In this document: one piece after another, positions 17,962-25,544 of the stretch
Numbering within the stretch: the first letter of the stretch is position 1
Layout of the letters: each line of letters begins with the position of its first letter
Assembly: GCF_000750955.1 (NCBI RefSeq)
Contig: NZ_CCEJ010000007.1
Location: 1 to 64,000 of the forward strand
Length of the DNA stretch: 64,000 nucleotides
Origin: Criblamydia sequanensis CRIB-18
Lineage (GTDB): Bacteria; Chlamydiota; Chlamydiia; Chlamydiales; Criblamydiaceae
Direction: 5' to 3'
Translations under genes and position numbers: made by a program
Notes under the pieces: generated by a model
Told to the model about the DNA's origin: nothing
Database searches by the model: none
What the model saw: only the letters and a program-made list of their open reading frames with translations

Positions 17962-19077
17962 TTAGAGCGTCTCATCCACCATAATACAATTTTCAAAGGA
18001 GCCGGAGCCTGCTTGGCTAGCAATTAACCCAAGCACGCCATCAAGTTCTTGCAGCTTTGCCATGATTATGGGTAGGTCATGCTCGAGACAGATAATCTGC
18101 ACTTGGGGGCCTGCGTGAGTTGTAAAATAACATTCTATTCCTTGGCTTCTGAAGGATTGCACTTGGTTAATGACTTGATAGGTAGCATCCGTTGCATAAC
18201 AAATAGGCGGCGTGCAGCTAGCAAGGACCTCTTGAAGTTCAACCCAATCCCGTTCCATTATTTCTCCGAGCTGTTTTAGGTCTTTTTGACGTACTGCCTC
18301 CACGACTTTATCAACACGATTATGAGAAACTTCACACCATATGGGGTAAAGAGGATTTTTTACCAATATTGGCGCAGACTCTTTTGAAGAAAGGAATTTC
18401 GCGTTTTTGGTAGTAATGACGGCAATCAAGCGAAAATCCGGCCAATGATCTTTTTCAAAGATAGTTTCGCCAAATGAATCAGAGCCGTCTTCTTTTTCAC
18501 CGCGATAAAAGCGAACAAAGCCGCTAGAAACAGATCTTGCAGCAGAACCTGATCCTAATCGCGCTAACGCCGATATTTTAGCTATAGGCCAATCAAGATT
18601 TGAGATTTTTACAAGGCCTGTTGCAAGGGCCGAAAAGCCACTTGAGCTACTTGCAAGACCGCTTGCTGTTGGAAAATTATTTTTAGTTTCCACTCTAAAG
18701 CGATGAGAAAGACCTGTTAATGATCTGAAGAGATCTAAATAGTTTTGTATGCCTTTTATTGTTTTTTGCCTATTCGCTTCATCATCAAAAACAACTATCT
18801 CATCCTTATCCTTCTCAATAATAGAGATGGAAGTTTCTGTGAAGACTTCTTGCAAAGAAACGCCAAAGCTATCCTTGGTAGGTAGTTTTAAAACCTCATC
18901 TCTTTTGCCCCAGTATTTAATAAATGAGATATTTACAGGGGCTCTAACGTAAACGGTTCTAGAAAAATCTAATTCACTATGGGTTAAAGAGGTCTTAGGG
19001 TTAGCTTCATCTGAATATAAATTTGATAAAGCGAATGTAATAAAAAATAGGATTGGCGTTATTGAAATTTTAAACAT
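17962..19077 (-). CDS. mvaD: Diphosphomevalonate decarboxylase homologue with signal peptide and altered active site
   Basis: 371 residues. The body matches the GHMP-type mevalonate diphosphate decarboxylase: APVNISFIKYWGKRDEVLKL (47-66, with the conserved Lys), the SGLASSSSG nucleotide loop (139-147) and GSGSAARS (175-182). Two features are odd. Residues 1-22 form a good signal peptide (MFKISITPILFFITFALSNL), and no alternative Met precedes the catalytic core, so export looks real. The catalytic Asp expected in the D-A-G-P-N motif is His321 in TTHAGPQVQ, from a CAC codon at 18115-18117 that is one base from the Asp codon GAC. Known mevalonate 3-kinases are homologues that also lack this Asp. 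No other mevalonate-pathway gene is in the window. Decarboxylase activity is doubtful. Confidence 0.85.
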   Translation of the reverse strand: MFKISITPILFFITFALSNLYSDEANPKTSLTHSELDFSRTVYVRAPVNISFIKYWGKRDEVLKLPTKDSFGVSLQEVFTETSISIIEKDKDEIVVFDDEANRQKTIKGIQNYLDLFRSLTGLSHRFRVETKNNFPTASGLASSSSGFSALATGLVKISNLDWPIAKISALARLGSGSAARSVSSGFVRFYRGEKEDGSDSFGETIFEKDHWPDFRLIAVITTKNAKFLSSKESAPILVKNPLYPIWCEVSHNRVDKVVEAVRQKDLKQLGEIMERDWVELQEVLASCTPPICYATDATYQVINQVQSFRSQGIECYFTTHAGPQVQIICLEHDLPIIMAKLQELDGVLGLIASQAGSGSFENCIMVDETL

Positions 19078-19164
19078 AAGCTGCCTACGTTAAATTTCAT
19101 GGAAGTATAGTTGCAGCTCAAACAATTTGGCAAGGATTACCGGATCGGAAAAGTCTAATAATTA

Positions 19165-20085
19165 CTACTTATCTAAAGTAACCCATCTTGATTCAATAAG
19201 GTTCTTATATTGCGTTTGCATTCTTAAAGAAAGAAAGCTCTCCGCAATTAAAGTTTTCCATTCTTCTTGTGATTTCTTAAATCTTAAAATTTCCTCTTCT
19301 AGAATTTTTTTAGAAAGTCCCAGTCTCTCCATTCCAAAATATTCCACTAGATCTTTTCGGTTTAATCTGCTTTTTTTACCTCGGATCGGTAAAGCGATCT
19401 CTTCTTCAGTTTTCATGATAATTGAGGTATTTAAGAGATCGTAAGCAGGGGTTAATTCTACTTTATTTTCTCGTCTTATTAACGAGAAATTTTTCAAATG
19501 CATATCGTCATTACCAATAATGAAGTTAAAGATTACAAGCCGAAATAATTTCAATTTTTCTAAAACAGGAAAAGTGCAATGTTTTTCAATAACTAAAATA
19601 ACCTTCTCCATGCTGGCTTCATACTTGGTGTCTCTGCTATATCCTAAAAGTTGAGAAAAATCCTCCACAGCAATTTTTTGGTTTCCTGATCGATCAACCC
19701 TTTTAATTATGTAGCTTAAAGAATTATCTATATTGTAGATTAGCCCATGAAAGGGAATTTCAATTTCAACAGCTTTAGCAAGTCTCATCGTCAGATCTTC
19801 ATTTTGAGGAACTTCCTCATATAAATGATGAGGTGGTTTTAAAATGAATCGTCTACCTTTTTCCACAATTTTAAATTCTTCTTCCTTTACGTTTAAAGCA
19901 ACGCTCAACTTGGGTTGAACCCCTTGGATGGATAGTTTAGAGGCATACTGTACAGCCTTCTGTATTTGTTCAATTGGTGTGTAAGGAAATTTTTTTAAAT
20001 TTTTTAAAGAGGTTGATAAAAGCCGAAGTCCCTTAGGTGAATAAAGATCGTTTGAGAGCTCATAAGTAATTGGAAAGCGGTTCAT
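19165..20085 (-). CDS. hipT: HipT-type serine/threonine kinase toxin (HipA C-terminal core)
   Basis: 306 residues corresponding to HipA without its N-terminal subdomain. The Gly-rich/autophosphorylation loop is LSIQGVQPKLS (51-61). The catalytic segment GNDDMHLKNF gives the Asp (about 194) and Asn199, and PAYDLLNT gives the metal-binding Asp. Separate small HipB, HipS and HipT genes are the layout of HipBST systems, in which HipT phosphorylates tryptophanyl-tRNA synthetase in E. coli O127 and HipS, rather than HipB, neutralises it. The start overlaps the hipS stop by ATGA. The target in this organism is unknown. The kinase itself looks complete. Confidence 0.86.
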   Translation of the reverse strand: MNRFPITYELSNDLYSPKGLRLLSTSLKNLKKFPYTPIEQIQKAVQYASKLSIQGVQPKLSVALNVKEEEFKIVEKGRRFILKPPHHLYEEVPQNEDLTMRLAKAVEIEIPFHGLIYNIDNSLSYIIKRVDRSGNQKIAVEDFSQLLGYSRDTKYEASMEKVILVIEKHCTFPVLEKLKLFRLVIFNFIIGNDDMHLKNFSLIRRENKVELTPAYDLLNTSIIMKTEEEIALPIRGKKSRLNRKDLVEYFGMERLGLSKKILEEEILRFKKSQEEWKTLIAESFLSLRMQTQYKNLIESRWVTLDK

Positions 20086-20391
20086 TCAAATGCCTCAACT
20101 GTCACATTTCCGACAAGATCTTTGCCGACTGTAATGAGTTGGCCTATCAAATCATCACGATCAAGCTTAGCGTGTCTTAATAGTCCTTCTAGCATCATAC
20201 CTTCGGGTAGCAGTCCCTCAAAGAACGGCGGAAATTTGTCATATTCATAGACTTGCTTTGTGGTCGGCATCTCTAAAGATATGGAGGGGGCCTTTATATC
20301 CTTCCATATAGATAAATCAATTTTTCCCTCTGAATATCTCCTCTATTCTTCCCGCTAAAACTCCATTCACAAATACTTTAGCTCTTTTCAT
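20082..20391 (-). pseudogene. hipS: HipS-like antitoxin gene (HipA N-terminal subdomain) interrupted by a frameshift
   Basis: From the ATG at 20391 the frame reads MKRAKVFVNGVLAGRIEEIF and stops at a TGA at 20317-20319 after 24 residues. In the +1 frame the domain continues with IDLSIWKDIKAPSISLEMP, then PTTKQVYEYDKFPPFFEGLL and PEG, ending at 20082. Together these make a normal Couple_hipA/HipS domain. The break lies at an A5 run (T5 on the + strand, 20321-20325); four As would restore one frame of about 102 residues. It could be a real mutation, a slippage or phase-variable site, or an assembly error. The downstream part retains an in-frame ATG (20270), giving a 62-residue fragment. The gene overlaps hipB by 14 bp and hipT by 4 bp. 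Confidence 0.75.
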
Positions 20392-20629
20392 TCAAGCTCT
20401 CCTCAAATAAAGCCATGAGAGGACCCTGAAACTTTATTTCTAAATTTAAAACTTTAAAAACTTTTAAAAGAGTATCTAAGCGAATTGAGAGCTTTCCGTT
20501 TTCGATATCAAAAATAACTGTTTTACCGAGTCCTGCCAGCTTTGCAAGTTGAGTCTGCGACAATCCGCTTTTCTTCCGGTGAAACCGAACAATGGAGGCA
20601 ATAAGGTCTAAATTCACGAGGCTCAACAC
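20378..20629 (-). CDS. hipB: HipB-like HTH (Xre/Cro) transcriptional regulator
   Basis: An 83-residue protein with a Xre-type helix-turn-helix: IVRFHRKKSGLSQTQLAKLA (the recognition turn S-Q-x-x-L-A), then GLGKTVIFDIENGKLSIRL and the scaffold helix DTLLKVFKVLNLEI. It is the first gene of the hipBST-like operon and its end overlaps the hipS start by 14 bp. HipB proteins bind palindromic operators upstream of their own genes; two copies of a 17-nt element lie directly upstream of this start and are the obvious candidates. Confidence 0.86.
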   Translation of the reverse strand: MLSLVNLDLIASIVRFHRKKSGLSQTQLAKLAGLGKTVIFDIENGKLSIRLDTLLKVFKVLNLEIKFQGPLMALFEESLNEKS

Positions 20630-20634
20630 AGGTT

Positions 20635-20722
20635 AAATTACCGCTATAGCATTAAAAAAGTAAGATAATCGTGGGATCTAGGCAATTGAGCGTATATTTA
20701 AGAAAAAATTACCGCTATAGCA
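20635..20722. promoter_or_regulatory. Two direct copies of a 17-nt element, candidate HipB operators
   Basis: AAATTACCGCTATAGCA occurs at 20635-20651 and again at 20706-20722, 71 bp apart centre to centre. Each contains the 8-nt palindrome GCTATAGC. The first copy begins only six bases upstream of the hipB start codon, so binding there would block transcription or ribosome access. The location and duplication fit autoregulation of the toxin-antitoxin operon. Protein binding is inferred. Confidence 0.6.
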
Positions 20723-20947
20723 GCAATTTAGTTAGCTTTAAATTTGATTTTGAATTTATCGAATGAATCCAGTGACGTTTCTTATCTTCCTTTTCTCGGA
20801 TTTTAGATCTACCTTCATTCTTATAGCTTTTTGGATCTACACTTTCTTTACTAAATATTTAATCATTTCATGATCTGTATCTAAAACTACTAATTGAAAA
20901 GAATACATTCATATAACTAATATATTTAGTAAAAAATATGGCTAAAT

Positions 20948-21622
20948 ATGAATTTACATGGAATTTTTTCAGGATTAACCTTTCAAGAAGTGTCTGAGGC
21001 TTGTAAAAAGCGTCTTAATCCGGAATTAGATCAAGATAAAACGGCTTTAATCACTCTTAATAATAGTATTAGCAGAACAATATTTTGCAACAGAATGAGA
21101 AAGGTCGTGAACTTGACCCATTGTTGCATTGCTCTAGGTTCTGTGTTCCCGTTTTGCATTGGTCTAGGTTTAGCTGTAGTGGCGCCTTTAAACCTTGCAG
21201 AAAAGGTCTTGAAAGCCTATAGACATCCCTTATTAGGTTTTGCAGCATCTGCTACGACCTATATTGGATTAGAAGCAGCAACGCTTGGCGCCATTTTTTT
21301 TGTCAGCATACCTGTAATTGGGGTCTATAGGGCAGCTTATAAAAAAGTCAAATCAGCATTTAAACCAGATCTATCTTTTCTCGAATTCGAAAAAGCTGAA
21401 GAAAGAAGAAGCCTTGTAAGTTTAAAAATAAAAGAAGCCGGTTATAAATGGGAGCATTATTATATGCCCCGTCTGAAGCTAATTTTTGCCCTTTTTTCAG
21501 AAGGATCAAAATTTGCTAATGCCCTTCCAAATGAACTCCAGGTTAAAATTTTAAAATTAAGCATGCCCTTTGCTTTGGAAATTTTAGAAATCGCCACCAA
21601 GGAAAAAATAGCCCAAAAATAA
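20948..21622 (+). CDS. Lineage-specific protein with paired hydrophobic segments (family A, copy 1)
   Basis: 224 residues, clearly paralogous to the gene at 31590-32264: both begin MNL-GIFS-LTF-EVS-ACKK and both end with a stretch containing FALFSEGSKFA-ALPNELQ followed by SMPFALEIL. Between about 55 and 130 lie two hydrophobic segments separated by a short loop, similar in layout to the bilobed hydrophobic domain of chlamydial inclusion-membrane proteins. The C-terminal ALPNELQVKIL recalls the opening helix of an F-box, but the rest of an F-box is missing. No signal peptide is seen. The gene is followed by family B copy 1 in the same orientation after 120 bp. Function unknown; an inclusion-membrane or host-membrane protein is a guess. 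Confidence 0.65.
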   Translation: MNLHGIFSGLTFQEVSEACKKRLNPELDQDKTALITLNNSISRTIFCNRMRKVVNLTHCCIALGSVFPFCIGLGLAVVAPLNLAEKVLKAYRHPLLGFAASATTYIGLEAATLGAIFFVSIPVIGVYRAAYKKVKSAFKPDLSFLEFEKAEERRSLVSLKIKEAGYKWEHYYMPRLKLIFALFSEGSKFANALPNELQVKILKLSMPFALEILEIATKEKIAQK

Positions 21623-21742
21623 AATTAAATAATAATTTTAATTAATGTTTTTATGTAAAGTCATTATTTTAGTTTACAAACTAAATTTATTGATAAATAA
21701 TCAGACCCTTGAAATTACTTTTTATATTTTTTCGAGGCTCGT

Positions 21743-22486
21743 ATGGCAAACCCTCCTCTAATCAACACCGCAAGACCCTTATGGGATGATGATGATACTT
21801 GGTACATCGTGAACCCTACTGTCTTTGGAAATAAGCTAAACGCTCCAAGTGAAAGTAATGTGCCAAAAATAGCCTCTGTTGCTAGTGCTTCCTTATTTAA
21901 TAAGGATACAAGCGAGAACATAGAAAAGAAGGATCAAGGGGTGTCCTCTTGCGCTAAAACTTCATTAAGCAATTCTCGTTCTTTATCTCAAGCAGTCTCA
22001 AAGGCCTCTAACTTCATAGAATTTGGAGCTATTGTAAAGAAAGCTAAAGAAGATATTTCTTTTTTTGGCGGACGGCATATCTATGTTGAGGGCTATGCAG
22101 GCTCTGTAGATATTGAAATTTTAGCGGCTCGAACAATAGCCTTAATCGTTGGCAACTACGAATTCACGGAAGAAGAGAGGGTTATTGGAAAAGAGATAAA
22201 ACCTATTATTGATACTTTGTTTAAGAATAACTATTCGAGAAAAGTAACAAATTTACTCACAAGAGTATGCCTTGCTGTAAGAGACTTCTTCCGCAATGTT
22301 GCCATTATATTTGGTGGGTTATTTTGCGGTTCAATTGGTCTACGTTATTGTTGGATGTATGGCAATGAGCGTGACTCATTTAAGTATTACACAATCTCCC
22401 AGTATCATAAAGTATTTGGCAAAACACCTTCAACTTTACCTGATATGATGAGATATAATCGCCCTGATAGATGGTTTGTGAAGTGA
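21743..22486 (+). CDS. Lineage-specific protein (family B, copy 1)
   Basis: 247 residues with a GAGG ribosome-binding site six bases before the ATG. It is paralogous over its last 165 residues to the gene at 35848-36627: both share SNFIEF, KEDISFFGGR, NYSRKVTN, RDFFRN, ERDSF-YYT-SQY and a VFGK-PST end. The N-terminal third (about 1-85) is low-complexity and poorly conserved between the copies. A weak hydrophobic segment lies near 195-210 (NVAIIFGGLFCGSIG). I recognise no known domain. It follows family A copy 1, and together these two families recur around the RHS gene, which suggests block duplication. Confidence 0.62.
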   Translation: MANPPLINTARPLWDDDDTWYIVNPTVFGNKLNAPSESNVPKIASVASASLFNKDTSENIEKKDQGVSSCAKTSLSNSRSLSQAVSKASNFIEFGAIVKKAKEDISFFGGRHIYVEGYAGSVDIEILAARTIALIVGNYEFTEEERVIGKEIKPIIDTLFKNNYSRKVTNLLTRVCLAVRDFFRNVAIIFGGLFCGSIGLRYCWMYGNERDSFKYYTISQYHKVFGKTPSTLPDMMRYNRPDRWFVK

Positions 22487-22822
22487 TTTATTTTTAATTT
22501 GTATAATTTTTAGCGAATACATGATCTTTTTAATTTAACAATCATGGATGCTAAGAGCCATGTCAATTTTTCATTGAAAATTCATTTAAAAATCCATAGC
22601 ATCAATCGTTTTTTTTTAAAAATAGATATTGCGGTGGTATAAGTGACCAATTTTTTAAAAATTTTCTCTAGTTTTTCTTTGAACTTTTGCTCCAAACGAT
22701 ACAAGCTAGTCGCTATAGTCATCACACCTTAATAAGGGGATCCAAACAGCAACTTTGTGCAGTACCAATAATTTTCTCCAATAGCTTTATACTTCCAAAA
22801 TACTTAGTTTTTTTTGGGGAAA
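22487..22822. other. AT-rich intergenic stretch
   Basis: Tail-to-tail gap between family B copy 1 and the leftward double-domain exported protein. No reading frame of credible length, RNA gene or strong hairpin was seen. Confidence 0.3.
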
Positions 22823-24142
22823 CTACGTTTCAGAAGTAAAATAAACAATAGAATACCAGAAACTATAAAAAACATAAATACCTGCCAATTCCAAAAAATG
22901 AATGGAATCAAATATGAAGTTTTTTATACCTGTAGCAGCTTTCTTAAATAGAGTTAATGGAGGAGTGTTTTTAAAGGTATTTTGAGCCTCTTGGTATAAT
23001 TCTTTTGCGTAGAGGACTCTATCGTGCATATTTGAATCTTCAGCACTTGGAATATGGTGATAATAAGTAATGGTATCATCACTAAGGACCACGCTCTCCA
23101 TACTTTCATCATAGTAGGGAACATCCCCAACAAAATAGTTCTTTTTTCTAAAAAGCATTCGCAATTTTATGCCATTCGCTGAAAAAGGATAGTCTTTTAA
23201 ATATGGTTTAAGTGTTTCATTGTTATTCAAAGAAGCGAGTAGCTTTTCAGTTGCCAATAGTATAAGAGCTCTGGCTTCCTCGCAATCTACAGGATAAAAA
23301 TATGTGCATTTAGTACGAATTTCAGATATTTCAGAAGGCGCGTCCCCAGCTACCATCCATCCAATAGACCGAAAAAACAAGTTATATTTCTCTTTCATTT
23401 CTTTTTCGAAAGAAGTTAAAATTCGATGTAACTCGTCTTCAAATTCCTTCGGGTGATGAATGGCAGGATTTATGATGGGGTTTACAGCATTAAGTTTAAC
23501 AGCGTCTTCAAAAGATTCTTCAATTTTACTATAAACAATATTTTTAAAATCTGAAATATCACTAAATGGATCTGTTGCAGCATATCGAAGATGCAGCTTT
23601 TTGACACCGCTTGCATCTTCCTTAGAGTAATAAGAATACACGCTTTCAATACTACCATCGTCATAGCTCCAATTAGGTGAATGTAAAAAGCTAATATCAA
23701 CTCCCAAAACGTCTGGATTTAAAGATGATTTGTTAAAATAAGAAAGCATGATTGGGTCTGCATGAACGGCTTCTGAGAGTCTGAAAATTACTGCTAATAC
23801 AAGCGCTCTCGCTTCTTCAAGTGTTGCGCGGCGATAAGCATAAAATTCGGGTTTATCACTAAAAAATTTATGTGTAAAACCTCCTTCTACCCATTTTAAA
23901 CCAAATTCCTCTTCAATTTGCTTTCCAAAAGCTCTTTGAAATTCCTTGATATGGTTCTTATATTGTGTCTCATTGAACTCTTTAGAAATATCTAATTGAA
24001 TTTCCGCGCAAAAAGCAGGGCAAAGGCTTGTTATCAAAGCAATGACAATAAAAATAATCATTTTTTTAGAAGTTCTTGTGATGGGTCTGATTTTATCCAT
24101 TAATCGATCATTTTTTGATATTTTTTTATGATGTTCTGACAT
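22823..24142 (-). CDS. Exported or membrane-anchored protein with two copies of a repeated domain
   Basis: About 439 residues from the ATG at 24142; a TTG at 24154 is also in frame. A hydrophobic segment, MIIFIVIALITSLCPAFCAE, begins about 28 residues in, so this is either a signal peptide with a long n-region or a start further downstream (ATG 24100 or 24061). The mature part contains two related halves of about 165 residues, each with a helix built on E-E-A-R-A-L. The second half has LLASLNNNETLKPYLKDYPF, matching the two small exported proteins at 24434-25015 and 24996-25544 (EEINNNEEIRPYLENYPFTP). A C-terminal hydrophobic stretch (about 415-435) may anchor it. The family is unknown to me. 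Its position behind the RHS operon hints at a link. Confidence 0.62.
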   Translation of the reverse strand: MSEHHKKISKNDRLMDKIRPITRTSKKMIIFIVIALITSLCPAFCAEIQLDISKEFNETQYKNHIKEFQRAFGKQIEEEFGLKWVEGGFTHKFFSDKPEFYAYRRATLEEARALVLAVIFRLSEAVHADPIMLSYFNKSSLNPDVLGVDISFLHSPNWSYDDGSIESVYSYYSKEDASGVKKLHLRYAATDPFSDISDFKNIVYSKIEESFEDAVKLNAVNPIINPAIHHPKEFEDELHRILTSFEKEMKEKYNLFFRSIGWMVAGDAPSEISEIRTKCTYFYPVDCEEARALILLATEKLLASLNNNETLKPYLKDYPFSANGIKLRMLFRKKNYFVGDVPYYDESMESVVLSDDTITYYHHIPSAEDSNMHDRVLYAKELYQEAQNTFKNTPPLTLFKKAATGIKNFIFDSIHFLELAGIYVFYSFWYSIVYFTSET

Positions 24143-24433
24143 TTTATCTTTCAAGTCTCTTTGATCAAAAGCTTCAAATACTAAGAAAACCTTATTAATT
24201 CGTTTTAATATTAATGATTAAATGTCTCTATGGTAGGAGCCTCTTAATATGAATAACAGAAACTTCAAACTTTGGTGCCGTCTTTTTTTGTAGGTTGATA
24301 AGATGCCATCTTAAACCTCTTGTTAGTATGTAAGTTATTATTTCAGTGCACCGCGAGCAATGAATCTAGCTTGTTTAAAGTATTTAATTCAACCTTCTCT
24401 TCAGCGACGCTTACTCTCAAATCAACCCGTTCC

Positions 24434-25015
24434 TTAAAAAGAGCTCTCATCATTATATTGCTTCAGTTTCTCTAAAGCTTCCTCATATGTTTCTTCTTCT
24501 GTGGTATAGAATGGTGCTATTGGATTGGCTTCATCATTTGTATGAAAAAGTAATTTACCGTACAGCGAGCTTGCTACACATAGATTAGGATAAAAAACCC
24601 TTTGATTTTGAGAATCTCTTATATATATCGTAATATCTATATTTTTTGGAGTGAAAGGATAATTTTCCAAATAGGGCCTTATTTCCTCGTTGTTATTTAT
24701 TTCTTCTAAGAAAAGATCTGTTAGTTCAATTAGGAGCTTTCTTAGTTCATTTTTATTTAAAATGCCTTTGTGCTGAAATTCCATAGACAGTTTTTTAACA
24801 TTGTACATCAGGCTTCCACCTGACCCAATACATTTTAATCCATATGTATGTAAAATTTTCGCTTCAAAATCTTTTCTAATGTTACCTGTAATATGGAGGT
24901 AGTCGTTTTCCTGACTGCGTGCCTTAGGGGGCAAGAAAAATTGTAAAAATACTAAAAGTGATGCAATGGTTTTGAACATAAATTTTTTTGTTTTGCTAGG
25001 ATGAGGGCACTTCAT
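24434..25015 (-). CDS. Small exported protein, single-domain relative (copy 2 behind the RHS gene)
   Basis: 193 residues: a charged start, then a signal sequence (MFKTIASLLVFLQFFLPP) and about 155 residues closely similar to the preceding gene's product. Shared stretches include LRKLLIEL, NEEIRPYLENYPFTPKN, a VDITIY/IDITIY strand, DEANPIAPFYTT and YEEALEKLKQ. Its start overlaps the end of copy 1 by 20 bp, indicating translational coupling. Being exported, duplicated and coupled to an RHS toxin-like gene, it is a reasonable candidate immunity or accessory protein; that function is inferred from position only. Confidence 0.66.
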   Translation of the reverse strand: MKCPHPSKTKKFMFKTIASLLVFLQFFLPPKARSQENDYLHITGNIRKDFEAKILHTYGLKCIGSGGSLMYNVKKLSMEFQHKGILNKNELRKLLIELTDLFLEEINNNEEIRPYLENYPFTPKNIDITIYIRDSQNQRVFYPNLCVASSLYGKLLFHTNDEANPIAPFYTTEEETYEEALEKLKQYNDESSF

Positions 25016-25544
25016 TACATTGCTTTAACTTCTCTAAAGCTTCCTCATAAGTTTCTTTTTCTGTGGTATAGAATGGTGCTATTGGATTAGCTTCGTCAAC
25101 TGTTTTAAAACGTATTGTTCCATATGAAGATTCAGCAATACATATATTTGGGTAAAAAATTTCCTGCTTATGTAAATCTATTAAATAAATGGTTATATCT
25201 ACATTTTTTGGTGTAAAAGGATAATTTTCCAAATAGGGTCTTATTTCTTCATTGCTATTTATATCTTCTAGATATTGACTTGTGAGTTCGATTAAAAGTT
25301 TTCTAAGATCATTTTTATTTAAAACCCCTTTATGCTGAAATGCCAACTCCAATGATTTAACATTGTACATAAGGTATCCACCACTTCCAATACATCTTAG
25401 ATGGTATTTTTTTAAAATTTTATCTTCAAAATTTTTTTCTATTCTCGCTACAACGTAGATATAATTTTTTTCCAAGGGTAATTGCGACATTAGTTTTGGA
25501 ATTGTTAAAATAAAAAAAAATGCTGTTACGATCTTTATCATCAT
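24996..25544 (-). CDS. Small exported protein, single-domain relative (copy 1 behind the RHS gene)
   Basis: 182 residues with an N-terminal signal sequence (MMIKIVTAFFFILTIPKLMS). The domain carries GSGGYLMYNVKSLELAFQHK, LRKLLIEL, NEEIRPYLENYPFTPKN and DEANPIAPFYTT, shared with copy 2. Its ATG overlaps the stop codon of the RHS gene by one base (TAATG), so its translation is tied to that of the giant protein. That tight coupling is common for toxin/immunity pairs. No known immunity family is recognised. Confidence 0.68.
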   Translation of the reverse strand: MMIKIVTAFFFILTIPKLMSQLPLEKNYIYVVARIEKNFEDKILKKYHLRCIGSGGYLMYNVKSLELAFQHKGVLNKNDLRKLLIELTSQYLEDINSNEEIRPYLENYPFTPKNVDITIYLIDLHKQEIFYPNICIAESSYGTIRFKTVDEANPIAPFYTTEKETYEEALEKLKQCNEVPSS

